Shown here: positions 18,946-29,995 of the stretch, one piece after another
How the letters are laid out: every line of letters starts with the position of its first letter
Position numbering within the stretch: position 1 is the stretch's first letter
Assembly (NCBI RefSeq): GCF_012290005.1
Contig: NZ_JAAXMS010000005.1
Coordinates: forward strand, 310,001-374,000
DNA length: 64,000 bases
Source: Crateriforma spongiae
GTDB lineage: Bacteria; Planctomycetota; Planctomycetia; Pirellulales; Pirellulaceae
Direction: 5' to 3'
The notes under the pieces: model-generated
Database searches by the model: none
Seen by the model: the letters and a program-made list of their open reading frames with translations, nothing else
Told to the model about the DNA's origin: nothing
Made by a program: the position numbers and the translations under genes

Positions 18946-20100
18946 TTAGCCGGATTTGCTCGCGGCTGTTTCAGCATCAGGATCAAAAAACTGCTTCAGC
19001 TTGTCCAGAAAACTGGTCCGCTGGGGCAGCACCGATTCGTGATCCAGATCGGCAAGTTGGCGAAGCAGCGTTTGTTGTTCGGATGAAAGTTTCTTGGGGA
19101 CTTCCACAAAGACTTGGACCAACAGGTCGCCGGGGCGTCCGCCCCGTGGATCGGCGACGCCTTCGCCTTTGACGGTAAAGACTTCGCCGTTTTGGGTGCC
19201 CGCCGGCACGGTCAACTGGTGCGGTCCGTCCAACGTCGGGACCTCGATGTTTGCCCCCAGCGCCGCTTGGCTGTAGCTGATCGGCATCTGCAGGACCAGG
19301 TGGTTGCCTTCGCGTTGAAACAAATCGTGTGGCTGGACGGTGATGAAACAATAGCAATCACCGTTGGGGCCGCCGTCCGGGCTGGCTTCGCCTTCGTTGG
19401 ACAATCGCACCCGCATGCCGTCGTCGACACCGGGCGGAATCTCCACGGCCAATTCGGCGCGTTCGTTTTGCTGGCCGCTGCCCCGGCAATCTTTGCACGG
19501 TTCGCTGATTTGTTGACCGCGGCCCTGACAGGTCGGGCAGGTCGTTTGGACCCGCAGGATGCCCGCGGACTGGATGACTTGTCCGCGACCGCCACAGGTG
19601 TTGCAGGTGACCGGTTGGCTGCCGGGAGCGGCGCCGTCGCCGCCGCATGTTTTGCAGGGCACTCGGCGGCGAAAGGAGACATTCTTCTTGACGCCGCGGG
19701 CGGCTTCTTCCAACGTCAGCGTGACGTCACAGCGGATGTCGGCGCCGCGTCGGCGTCGTCGTCCGCCGCCGCGCCCGCGGTTGCCAAACAAATCGCCGAA
19801 CATGCCGCCACCGAACATGTCGCCAAAGGCTTCGAAGATGTCTTCGACGTCGGTGAACTGATGGGCGGCACCCTCAACGCCCGCGTGACCATACTGGTCG
19901 TAGCGGGCGCGTTTGTCCGCGTCGCTCAAGACCTCATAGGCCTCGGTCGCTTCTTTGAATTTCTCGACCGCGTCTTCGCTGTCACGGTTGCTGTCAGGGT
20001 GGTATTTGATCGCAAGTTTTCGGTACGCGCGATCAATCTCCTGCTTGGTCGCGGTCCGCTCGACCCGAAGCACTTCGTAATAGCAGGTCTTTTCGGCCAT
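18946..20100 (-). CDS. dnaJ: Chaperone DnaJ
   Basis: Class I Hsp40 co-chaperone that delivers substrates to DnaK and stimulates its ATPase. It has 384 residues. The J domain (1-70) has the HPD motif (KYHPDS). The Gly-rich region follows (about 85-110, GGGMFGDLFG), with an Arg-rich patch. Four zinc-finger repeats of the CxxCxGxG type come next (CKTCGGDG, CNTCGGRG, CPTCQGRG, CKDCRGSG), then the two C-terminal beta domains. The start at 20100 (MAEKTCYYEVL) fits the J-domain start; extension to 20124 would add eight unrelated residues. It sits 149 bp after groEL2 and 147 bp before grpE. Confidence 0.96.
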   Translation of the reverse strand: MAEKTCYYEVLRVERTATKQEIDRAYRKLAIKYHPDSNRDSEDAVEKFKEATEAYEVLSDADKRARYDQYGHAGVEGAAHQFTDVEDIFEAFGDMFGGGMFGDLFGNRGRGGGRRRRRGADIRCDVTLTLEEAARGVKKNVSFRRRVPCKTCGGDGAAPGSQPVTCNTCGGRGQVIQSAGILRVQTTCPTCQGRGQQISEPCKDCRGSGQQNERAELAVEIPPGVDDGMRVRLSNEGEASPDGGPNGDCYCFITVQPHDLFQREGNHLVLQMPISYSQAALGANIEVPTLDGPHQLTVPAGTQNGEVFTVKGEGVADPRGGRPGDLLVQVFVEVPKKLSSEQQTLLRQLADLDHESVLPQRTSFLDKLKQFFDPDAETAASKSG

Positions 20101-20127
20101 GAGATACTGCTGCTTATTTCGCAAACA

Positions 20128-20206
20128 GGGCCGCGAACCGGTGCGGGTTCACGGCCCATGAAAGATGGTTCATCCGTTGTTCACCGGCGGTCGACGTGTC
20201 GACCGC
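20128..20206 (-). promoter_or_regulatory. Two GC-rich hairpins in the groEL2-dnaJ spacer
   Basis: Hairpin one at 20128-20157 has a 12-bp stem with one mismatch (GGGCCGCGAACC against GGGTTCACGGCCC). Hairpin two at 20187-20206 has a 9-bp stem (GCGGTCGAC / GTCGACCGC) with a GT loop. Neither is followed by a T-tract in the transcribed direction, so mRNA processing or stability is more likely than termination. Confidence 0.5.
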
Positions 20207-20249
20207 GCGGTGTTACGGTCCCAACAAGGGGCGATTGGCGTGACCTGAC

Positions 20250-21869
20250 TTAGGACACAACGCCTTCGACCGGGACCTTGTCCTTGTCTTCTTGGTCGTA
20301 ATCGGTGACCAAAGCTTCGGTCGTCAGCAACAATCCGGCGATGCTGCCGGCGTTGGTCAACGCGGTCCGCACAACCTTGACCGGGTCGATCACGCCGGCC
20401 TTGACCATGTCGGTGTACTCACCGGTGTAAGCGTTGAAGCCGGTGTTGACGTCCTTTTGGCTGACTTCGTCGACCACGACGCTGCCGTCGATTCCGCCGT
20501 TGTCGGCGATTTGACGCATCGGCGCGTCCAACGCGTTCAAGACAATGTCGACGCCGATTTTTTCGTCGCCGCGAGCCTTCTTCTTGGCCGCTTCGACCGC
20601 TTCGCGGCAACGCACCAGGGCGACACCGCCACCGGGCAGAATGCCTTCTTCGATCGCCGCACGGGTTGCGTGCAGTGCGTCTTCCAAGCGAGCCTTGGTT
20701 TGCTTCATTTCGGCTTCGGTTTCCGCACCGACGCTGATCACAGCAACGCCACCGGAAAGCTTGGCCAAACGCTCTTGGAACTTTTCCTTGTCGTAATCGC
20801 TGTCGGTCTGTTCGATCTGTGCGCGGATCTGTGCGACACGCTTGTCGATGTCTTCACGCTTGCCGGCACCTTCGACGATGGTCGTGTGACCCTTGTCGAC
20901 GGTGACTTTCTTGGCGCGACCCAGTTGATCCAACGTGACGTTTTCCAGTTGGATGCCCAGGTCTTCGCTGATCAGCGTTCCACCGGTCAACGTCGCGATG
21001 TCGCCCAGCATGGCCTTGCGACGGTCGCCGAATCCTGGTGCCTTGACGGCACAGACGTTCAAAGTTCCACGCAGCTTGTTGACGACCAACAACGTCAGTG
21101 CTTCGGCGTCGACGTCTTCGGCGATGATCAACAGCGGTTGGCCCGACTGTGCGGTCTTTTCCAACAGCGGTACCAAGTCGCGGATGTTGCTGATCTTCTT
21201 TTCGTACAGCAGCACCAACGCATTTTCCAAACCGGCTTCCATCGTGCCCGGGTCGGTGATGAAGTAGGGCGAAATGTAGCCCTTGTCGAACTGCATCCCG
21301 TCGACGTAATCGACTTCGGTGGTGCGCGACTTGCCTTCTTCGACGGTGATCACGCCGTCCTTGCCGACGCGTTCCAGGGCATCGGCCAGCAGGTTGCCGA
21401 TTTCCGGATCGTTGTTGGCGGAAATCGCACCGACGTGAGCGACTTCTTCTTTGCCGCTGACCGGTCGACCCAACTCGTGCAGTTGATCGCAAGCGGCTTG
21501 GACGCCACGATCGATACCGCGACGGATGGCGGTCGGGTTGCTGCCGGCCACGATGTTTCGCAGACCTTCCTTGAAGATCGCGCGAGCCAACACGGTTGCG
21601 GTCGTCGTGCCGTCGCCGGCCAAGTCGCTGGTCTTTTGCGCGACTTCGATGACCAGTTTGGCACCCATGTTTTCGAACCGGTCTTCCAGTTCGATTTCCT
21701 TGGCCACGGTGACGCCGTCCTTGGTGACGGTCGGACCGCCGAACGATTTGTCAACGATCACGTTACGGCCGGTCGGGCCCATGGTCGTCGCGACGGCTTT
21801 GGCAAGTTTGTCGACGCCGGCCAGCATTCGGGCCCGTGCGTGATCGTCGAACAAAAGTTGTTTTGCCAC
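20250..21869 (-). CDS. groEL: Chaperonin GroEL, second copy, without GGM tail
   Basis: Hsp60 chaperonin subunit of 539 residues that forms ATP-driven folding rings with GroES. The ATP-binding motif [11 protein letters not shown] and the catalytic-Asp region ([12 protein letters not shown]) are intact. The C-terminus ends in [11 protein letters not shown] and lacks the Gly-Gly-Met tail that usually projects into the cavity. The start is GTG, not ATG, with AAGGAACC upstream. It follows groES by 119 bp. The missing tail and the presence of groEL1 nearby suggest a specialised substrate range, which is inference. Confidence 0.96.
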   Translation of the reverse strand: MAKQLLFDDHARARMLAGVDKLAKAVATTMGPTGRNVIVDKSFGGPTVTKDGVTVAKEIELEDRFENMGAKLVIEVAQKTSDLAGDGTTTATVLARAIFKEGLRNIVAGSNPTAIRRGIDRGVQAACDQLHELGRPVSGKEEVAHVGAISANNDPEIGNLLADALERVGKDGVITVEEGKSRTTEVDYVDGMQFDKGYISPYFITDPGTMEAGLENALVLLYEKKISNIRDLVPLLEKTAQSGQPLLIIAEDVDAEALTLLVVNKLRGTLNVCAVKAPGFGDRRKAMLGDIATLTGGTLISEDLGIQLENVTLDQLGRAKKVTVDKGHTTIVEGAGKREDIDKRVAQIRAQIEQTDSDYDKEKFQERLAKLSGGVAVISVGAETEAEMKQTKARLEDALHATRAAIEEGILPGGGVALVRCREAVEAAKKKARGDEKIGVDIVLNALDAPMRQIADNGGIDGSVVVDEVSQKDVNTGFNAYTGEYTDMVKAGVIDPVKVVRTALTNAGSIAGLLLTTEALVTDYDQEDKDKVPVEGVVS

Positions 21870-21936
21870 GATTGAGGTTCCTTGGTGAAGTGTTTGGATT
21901 GCGATGGAAATTGAAAGGTTGGATCGCCCGGTCGAC

Positions 21937-21957
21937 GGCCGCCGATGCCCGGCGGCC
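21937..21957 (-). promoter_or_regulatory. Hairpin in the groES-groEL2 spacer
   Basis: Perfect 7-bp GC stem GGCCGCC / GGCGGCC with a 7-nt loop, placed between groES and groEL2. No T-tract follows. Confidence 0.45.
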
Positions 21958-21988
21958 TAATGACGATTGCGAGGCCGATCCGGCCGGA

Positions 21989-22294
21989 TCACAGAACCTT
22001 GGCCAAGATGTCGTTTTCGCGAAGGATCTTCATTTCGCGACCGTCGACTTCGATGTCACTGCCGCCGTACTTGCCGTAAATCACGGTGTCGCCAACGGCC
22101 ACGCTGACTTCGCCACGGGCGCCGCTGTCCAACAACTTGCCGGGGCCGACCGCGACGACGGTGCCACGTTGCGGCTTTTCTTTGGCCGAATCGGGCAGAA
22201 CGATGCCGCCGGCGGTGGTTTCTTCCGCTTCGCTGGGCTCGACAACGACGCGGTCATCCAAGGGACGCAGGTTGATTTTGGTGCTGGTTGCCAT
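21989..22294 (-). CDS. groES: Co-chaperonin GroES
   Basis: Lid of the chaperonin chamber, 101 residues, normal length. Conserved phrases are [12 protein letters not shown] near the start, the mobile loop [19 protein letters not shown], and [26 protein letters not shown] at the end. It begins with ATG. It is placed between two groEL genes, so it could serve both. Confidence 0.97.
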   Translation of the reverse strand: MATSTKINLRPLDDRVVVEPSEAEETTAGGIVLPDSAKEKPQRGTVVAVGPGKLLDSGARGEVSVAVGDTVIYGKYGGSDIEVDGREMKILRENDILAKVL

Positions 22295-22357
22295 CGGGAA
22301 ATTCCTATCGATTGATTTGTAAGTTTGGATTGATTGGTTGTCTGGTTTTCCGTGGGG

Positions 22358-22420
22358 CCCGCGGCGATCGATTTCGCCGCGGGATCAAAGGTGGGTTCAG
22401 GGCGGATCACCGAAGTGATC
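22358..22420 (-). promoter_or_regulatory. Two hairpins in the groEL1-groES spacer
   Basis: In transcription order, the first (22405-22420) reads GATCAC-TTCG-GTGATC, a 6-bp stem closed by the very stable C(UUCG)G tetraloop, starting 9 nt beyond the groEL1 stop. The second (22358-22383) is a perfect 10-bp stem CCCGCGGCGA / TCGCCGCGGG with a 6-nt loop. No T-tract follows either. They could protect groEL1 mRNA from 3' decay or tune read-through into groES. Confidence 0.55.
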
Positions 22421-22429
22421 ACCGACGGC

Positions 22430-24504
<2,075 letters not shown>

Positions 24505-24509
24505 CCGCG

Positions 24510-24690
24510 CCCTCCCCTCGCCTAGGCTCGACCCTCCCGGAGGGAGGGTGAAGAGTTGCCGGCGTTTGCAGCCGGTGCCGGACTTGCGGGCTGCGAGTCG
24601 CAAAACGTCGCCTTTCGCTCTGCGAGAGTAGCGTTGGGTTCTCCCCACACTTGGGCTCGACCCTCCCGGAGGGAGGGTGAAAAGAAGCCG
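24510..24690. repeat. Two further copies of the palindromic repeat family
   Basis: A short copy (24510-24555) and a longer one (24605-24690) share the CGTCGCCTTTCGCTC start and the palindrome ACCCTCCC-GGA-GGGAGGGT followed by GAA. The loop base differs from the 15.8 and 17 kb copies (GGA for GGC), and the first hairpin is degraded (CTCTGCGAGAG). They sit between the chaperone cluster and glgX. Confidence 0.8.
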
Positions 24691-24712
24691 GCCCGTCCGG
24701 CCGCGTCCGCCT

Positions 24713-26806
24713 TTATGACAGCTGTGCCGTATGGCTGACGTAGACCTTCAGCGAGTGACAGGGCATCGGGATCATGCGATTGGTCGGCGCGATCGGTCCG
24801 TCAACGTTCGGGAAGATATCGCCAGGCGAATCCGCTGCGGTGTCGACGAACAGGTTCCACTGCACGCCGCGGCTGATCTCCGGCAAGTGGAATTCGCGAT
24901 CGTCACCGGTGCTGTTGAACATCATGATCAGGTCGCGACCGATCCCCTCGGGGTCCGCGATTCGAGACGGAGCACTGACGTACGCCATCATCGCTAGTTC
25001 ATGTTGCCCCCAATCCAACGGGTTGCCCTTGCCGTTGTACCAAGACACGTCCGGGATGCTGCGGCCGTCGACCGGATGTCCGGTCAAGAAATCGCGACGA
25101 CGCACGGTCGGTTGTTCGCGGCGGAACTGAATCAGACCGCTGACGAAACGCAACAAGTCGTCATTTCGTTCGACCAACCGCCAATCGAACCAACTGACAT
25201 CATTGTCTTGGCAATACGCATTGTTGTTGCCCTTTTGAGTCCGTCGGATTTCGTCGCCGCTGACCAACATCGGCACGCCCTGGCTTAACAACAGCGTGGT
25301 CAGCATGTTGCGAATCTGGCGTGCACGAATCGTCACGACACCTTTGCGACGCGTCGGGCCTTCGATGCCATAGTTGTCGCTGATGTTGTGGTTGTCACCG
25401 TCCCGGTTGTCTTCGCCGTTGGCGTCGTTGTGCTTGTCCTTGTAGGTCACCAAGTCATTCATGGTGAACCCGTCGTGACTGGTCACCAAGTTGATGCTGC
25501 AGAACGGCGGCCGACCGGCATGTTGGTACAAGTCGCTGCTGCCGGCCAATCGCGTCGCCAAGGCGCCCAGCGTACCACCATCGCCACGCCAGAAACCACG
25601 AACGTCGTCACGGAAACGACCATTCCATTCGGCCCAGCGGTGGTTGCCGAAACTGCCGACCTGATAAGCCCCGGCGGCATCCCAAGCTTCGGCAATGATC
25701 TTCGTGTCCGCCAGCATCGGATCTTCGGCGATCAGTTCGACCATCGGCGGATTGGGGATCAAGTTGCCGTGCCGGTCACGCGACAAGATGCTGGCCAAGT
25801 CGAAACGGAATCCGTCGACGTGGTAGTTGTGCACCCAGTGACGCAAGCAGTGAAAGATCATCTCGCGAACGACCGGGTGGTTTCCGTTGACCGTGTTGCC
25901 GCATCCGCTGTAGTTACAGTAATGCTGGCCTTCGCTCAGGATGTAATAGACTTGGTTTTCCAAGCCCTTGAACGACAACACGGGGCCGTTTTCGTTGCCT
26001 TCGCAGGTGTGGTTGAACACCACGTCCAAGATGACTTCGATCCCGGCTTCGTGCAGGGCTTTGACCATCTGCTTGAATTCATTGACTTGGGCACCCGGGG
26101 TTCCATCGTGGGCGTAACCACGGTGCGGTGCGAAGAAGGCCATCGGGTCATAGCCCCAGTAGTTGGGCCGCTTCAGCTTGTTGCCCCAAATGTCACGAAT
26201 CGGGAACTCATGGACCGGCATCAGTTCGACGGCCGTGATGCCCAGTGATTTCAGGTACGGGATCTTTTCAATCACGCCCAAGTAAGTGCCGGGGCATTTG
26301 ACCTTGGCGGTGCGGCTGCGGGTGAATCCGCGGACGTGCATTTCATAGATGACCGTTTCGGACATCTCGTGACGCAAGTGCCGGTCGCCTTCCCAGTCAA
26401 AGCGTTCGTCGACGACGACACACTTGGGCGGACGGATCACGCCGTCCTTGGACTTTTGAAAGGTCCCCGCCAACGCACCGGCAAACGGGTCGATCAAACG
26501 TGCCGAAGCGTCGAATCGTTGACCGTTGGCCGGATCAAACGGGCCGCTGGCTTGAAGGTGGTAAAGCTGTCCAGCTTCCAGACCCGGAACGTTCAGACTC
26601 CAAATGTCACCCCAACGATCGGTATCGCGGTCGAAGTCGATGATTTCAGCCGGTTCGCGGTCGTTGACCTTGTTGTACAGCAGCAACCGCATCTCGGTCG
26701 CCGATCGGCTGAACACCGAAAACTTGACTCCCTTTTCCGTCAGGTGAGCCCCATAAGGTGCTTGGTAGGTGAACTGCAGGTCGGGACAAGGCTGTCGCAT
26801 GAGCAT
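24713..26806 (-). CDS. glgX: Glycogen debranching enzyme GlgX
   Basis: Cytoplasmic isoamylase-type GH13 enzyme that hydrolyses alpha-1,6 branches of glycogen during breakdown. It has 697 residues, within the GlgX range. An N-terminal CBM48 domain (about 1-130) is followed by the GH13 barrel. Catalytic residues are visible in VDGFRFDLASIL (nucleophile Asp), KIIAEAWDAAG (acid/base Glu) and LVTSHDGFTMND (third acid), plus the conserved VIYEMHVRGFT and SGDEIRRTQKGNNNAYCQDN. The ATG at 26806 has GGAG 10 nt upstream and is preferred over upstream starts at 26827 and 26863, which lack one. It is a stand-alone gene; no other glycogen gene lies nearby. Confidence 0.94.
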   Translation of the reverse strand: MLMRQPCPDLQFTYQAPYGAHLTEKGVKFSVFSRSATEMRLLLYNKVNDREPAEIIDFDRDTDRWGDIWSLNVPGLEAGQLYHLQASGPFDPANGQRFDASARLIDPFAGALAGTFQKSKDGVIRPPKCVVVDERFDWEGDRHLRHEMSETVIYEMHVRGFTRSRTAKVKCPGTYLGVIEKIPYLKSLGITAVELMPVHEFPIRDIWGNKLKRPNYWGYDPMAFFAPHRGYAHDGTPGAQVNEFKQMVKALHEAGIEVILDVVFNHTCEGNENGPVLSFKGLENQVYYILSEGQHYCNYSGCGNTVNGNHPVVREMIFHCLRHWVHNYHVDGFRFDLASILSRDRHGNLIPNPPMVELIAEDPMLADTKIIAEAWDAAGAYQVGSFGNHRWAEWNGRFRDDVRGFWRGDGGTLGALATRLAGSSDLYQHAGRPPFCSINLVTSHDGFTMNDLVTYKDKHNDANGEDNRDGDNHNISDNYGIEGPTRRKGVVTIRARQIRNMLTTLLLSQGVPMLVSGDEIRRTQKGNNNAYCQDNDVSWFDWRLVERNDDLLRFVSGLIQFRREQPTVRRRDFLTGHPVDGRSIPDVSWYNGKGNPLDWGQHELAMMAYVSAPSRIADPEGIGRDLIMMFNSTGDDREFHLPEISRGVQWNLFVDTAADSPGDIFPNVDGPIAPTNRMIPMPCHSLKVYVSHTAQLS

Positions 26807-27771
26807 GTTGCGGTTTCTCCGATACATATCGCAATCCGCACGCCCCGACGCATCGGGAATCATTCCCCGGGCCGACGGCGACGTGCTGTTTCAGTGGTCA
26901 ATCGAAACCTACCACTGCCTAATGGACCGGGCGAAAATGGGCGGCCGGCCGCAGGCTTTTTGTCGGTGGCCCATGAAGCGCAAATCGAATGCGAAAACGT
27001 CGTCGGTCGGCAAAAGATCTTCGAACAGGTCGACTTTGCCGATCGATGCGACGGTGTCGCTTTCGCATCATGAACTTCAGTGGTCAACGGTGGTTTCGGT
27101 CAATCGATGGTTGGTGCGGGTGAGCGAAGAAACCTCCCTCGAGATTGGACGGAAAGACAAAGCGGTCGGGCATTGCGGTGTCGCCAGGCGCCGGCCCGGG
27201 AAGCACAGACCATTCCAAGCCCACCGGCGACAGAGCCATCAGCGGCTGACGCAAAGCGGAACATTGGATACTGCACGCCTGGATGGCACGCGGTGACAGG
27301 TCGATGCCCTGCATCGCAGCATAGCAACCGTGGATTCACCCCCGAAGACCCGGCCGTTCCGCTCCGTCACGGGTCCCTCACCATGGTCAGAATCGTCAAA
27401 AGTCCCCGGCCCACGCCAGCGGTACTGCCCGATCCAGGGGCAAGGTCGCTGGATCCGCCCCAACTGACGTGCACCACCTGTTATTGCCGCCCTGCACACG
27501 CCATGCTGTTGCCAGCGGCCAGGCCTTCGGTGCAAAGTATGCGGCCGCCAGCGGAAAGATGCGGCGCAATCAGAAATTTTGGATCCACCAAATTTTCGGT
27601 CCTCCGGCCGAATTTTTCCGGTCCAAACCGATGTCGCTCCGGCGCGATGCCGCGTTCCGTCATGATTGCTGCGGCCGCCGCCCAATCCACCCGATCGCTG
27701 TTGCCCCAGTTTTGTGGCCGCCGTCAGGGCCCCCTTTGTGTCAGTCACGTCAAAGAATCCGAATCCGTCCC
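26807..27771. other. Gene-free region between glgX and purM
   Basis: About 965 bp between two divergent genes with no frame showing a recognisable domain. A 7-bp arm pair (27179-27185 / 27226-27232, TGTCGCC / GGCGACA) encloses a GC-rich loop. An AT-rich imperfect inverted repeat (27573-27597, arms GAAATTTTGG / CCAAATTTTC) lies about 175 bp before purM and may mark its promoter region. No tRNA, tmRNA or RNase P RNA signature was seen. Confidence 0.45.
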
Positions 27772-28830
27772 ATGGCCGCCACCTATAAAGACGCCGGCGT
27801 CGACCTGGATGTCTACGCCGAATCGATGAGCCGATTACCGCGGCTGATGCACCGCACGTTTTCGCCCCGAGTCATCCCCAGCGACGGCGGATTCGCCGGT
27901 CTGTTCCGTCTGGACTTTGCCGGACGATTGTTCGCACGCAATTATTCGGATCCCGTTTTGGTCAGCGGCACCGATGGCGTGGGCACCAAGCTGAAAATCG
28001 CTCAAACGACCGGCCGCCACGATACCGTCGGCATCGATCTGGTCGGCATGTGCGTCAATGATCTGTTGTGCACTGGTGCGGAACCTCTGTTCTTTCTGGA
28101 CTACGTCGCGATGGGACGCGACGACCCCGCACGGCTGGAACAGATCGTCCAAGGCATCAGCGACGGATGTGTCGCCGGCGACATGGCACTGCTGGGCGGT
28201 GAAACCGCGATCATGCCCGACATGTACGGCGACGACGACTACGACTTGGCCGGTTTTGCGGTTGGCGTGGTCGAACGGAAACGATTGATCGATGGCCACA
28301 CCGTCACTGCGGGCGACGTGGTCTTGGGGGTCGCATCGTCCGGGCTGCACAGCAACGGTTTTTCGCTGGTCCGCAAAGTCATCAAAGACGCGGGCCTGGA
28401 TTGGGACGCCAGCCCCGGCGGCTTGGATGGCCAGACGCTGGCCGATGCCTGTTTGACGCCGACACGTATCTATACGCCCGCCATTCGTGCGATCCAGTCC
28501 CAGTATCGGGTCAAGCAAGTTCTGCATGCGATCGCCCACATCACCGGCGGCGGGATCGAAGAAAACTTGGACCGCGTCTTGCCGTCCAACGTCGACGCCG
28601 TGATCGATGCCAAAGCCTGGCCGGTACCACCGGTGTTCCAATGGCTGCAGCAAACCGGCAAAGTGGACACGTCCGAAATGCGTCGCGTCTTTAACATGGG
28701 CATCGGAATGGCATTGGTGGTCAGCGATTTCTATGCGTCCAGCATCGCCAACCGCTTGAACGAAACGGGATTCGAAACCCACACGATCGGCCGTATCCAA
28801 GACGGTACCGGCAAAGTCGTCTACGCCTAG
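27772..28830 (+). CDS. purM: Phosphoribosylformylglycinamidine cyclo-ligase
   Basis: AIR synthetase, the ATP-dependent fifth step of purine synthesis (FGAM to AIR), cytoplasmic. It has 352 residues, normal for PurM. Visible are the N-terminal [13 protein letters not shown], the substrate loop [63 protein letters not shown] and the C-terminal [10 protein letters not shown] and MGIGMALVV. The ATG at 27772 matches the family N-terminus exactly; the frame is open for 303 nt upstream but that part has no homology-like content. It is a single-gene unit. Confidence 0.97.
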   Translation: MAATYKDAGVDLDVYAESMSRLPRLMHRTFSPRVIPSDGGFAGLFRLDFAGRLFARNYSDPVLVSGTDGVGTKLKIAQTTGRHDTVGIDLVGMCVNDLLCTGAEPLFFLDYVAMGRDDPARLEQIVQGISDGCVAGDMALLGGETAIMPDMYGDDDYDLAGFAVGVVERKRLIDGHTVTAGDVVLGVASSGLHSNGFSLVRKVIKDAGLDWDASPGGLDGQTLADACLTPTRIYTPAIRAIQSQYRVKQVLHAIAHITGGGIEENLDRVLPSNVDAVIDAKAWPVPPVFQWLQQTGKVDTSEMRRVFNMGIGMALVVSDFYASSIANRLNETGFETHTIGRIQDGTGKVVYA

Positions 28831-29012
28831 GTTTCCGCAAACCTTAGGTGTCAGTCGCTGGATCTCCGGTGCAAGAATATGTATGCGGATCAGGCGGCGC
28901 TGCGTGTCCGCGTGTTCATCTGTCCTGGTCGTGTCGACGGGAACGGATCACTTATGATTGGTGGGTCCGTCGAAGGATTCCCCGATACAGCCCCACCTTA
29001 CCGATTGATCCC

Positions 29013-29924
29013 ATGACGAAATCTCTTCGATTCCCCGCGTTGTGTTTGGTCTTTTTCTCGTTGGCGCTTGCACTATTTTCCTGTGCCGCCATCGCCGAAG
29101 AAACCCGGCAGTCCGCCACCGGCGACGACCCGAGCGATCTGCGGGTGATGACGTTCAACATTCGCTACAACAACCCCAAAGACGGCGCCGATGCGTGGCC
29201 CAAGCGTATCGACATGGTGGCCGATCGAATTCGCCAGTCCTCCGATGTGGTCGGTCTGCAGGAAGCTCGCCAGGAACAGATTCAAGACCTTGCCGGGCGT
29301 CTGGACGAATACCAATGGTTCGGTGTCGGCCGCGACGACGGTAAGCAGGGTGGCGAGTTTTGTCCGATCTTTTATCGTGCCGATCGGTTGAAATTGTTGG
29401 AAACGAAAGTCGCTTGGTTGTCGGATACCCCGGATGTCCCCGGCAGCAAAAGTTGGGATGCGGCGATCACGCGACTGATGACCATGGTCAAGTTTCGCGA
29501 TCAAAAATCGGGCGGCGTGTTTTGGATGATCAACACCCACTTTGATCATCGTGGACCGCAGTCGCGTATCCAAAGCGCGAAAATCATTCGCACGACCGCA
29601 CAGCAGTTCGCCGCAGATTACCCGGTCGTCGTCACCGGCGATTTCAACTGTCAGCCCGACAGTCAGCCGTACAAGATCATCACCGATGAAGATGACGCAA
29701 CACGATTGGCCGATGCACGGACCATCACTCAAACGCCGCACCAAGGGCCCGATTCGACATGGTCGGGTTTTCGTAAGGTGGAAGATGGACGACGAATCGA
29801 TTTCGTTTTCGTCACGTCCGATGTTCAAGTCCGTCGTCACGTCACGTTTGGCGACCAAGTCGGTGGCCGTTTCCCATCGGACCACTTGCCGGTGGTCGCC
29901 GCCATTCGTTTCGCGCCGCGCTGA
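29013..29924 (+). CDS. Secreted endonuclease/exonuclease/phosphatase-family protein
   Basis: Exported metal-dependent phosphodiesterase/phosphatase-fold protein of 303 residues. The signal peptide (MTKSLRFPALCLVFFSLALA) includes a possible lipobox-like FSCAA. Motifs of the EEP fold are MTFNIRYNN (start), VVGLQEAR (metal-binding Glu), MINTHFDHRG, VVTGDFNCQPDS and the final SDHLPVVA (catalytic His). Substrate could be a nucleic acid, phospholipid or sugar phosphate and is not set by the sequence. The ATG at 29013 was chosen because it opens the signal peptide. Confidence 0.88.
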   Translation: MTKSLRFPALCLVFFSLALALFSCAAIAEETRQSATGDDPSDLRVMTFNIRYNNPKDGADAWPKRIDMVADRIRQSSDVVGLQEARQEQIQDLAGRLDEYQWFGVGRDDGKQGGEFCPIFYRADRLKLLETKVAWLSDTPDVPGSKSWDAAITRLMTMVKFRDQKSGGVFWMINTHFDHRGPQSRIQSAKIIRTTAQQFAADYPVVVTGDFNCQPDSQPYKIITDEDDATRLADARTITQTPHQGPDSTWSGFRKVEDGRRIDFVFVTSDVQVRRHVTFGDQVGGRFPSDHLPVVAAIRFAPR

Positions 29925-29995
29925 CACGGTTCGCTTCCATCGATCTGGCGATCTTCGTTCACCATTGATGCCGATCTCGGTAAAGGAACACTCGG

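Noticed and set aside
27170-27235. Possible SRP RNA apical motif (CCGGCCCGGGAAGCA)
   Set aside because: It lacks the GGTCAGG...GGAAGGnAGCAGCC consensus in order, and the flanking arms do not form the expected long helix.
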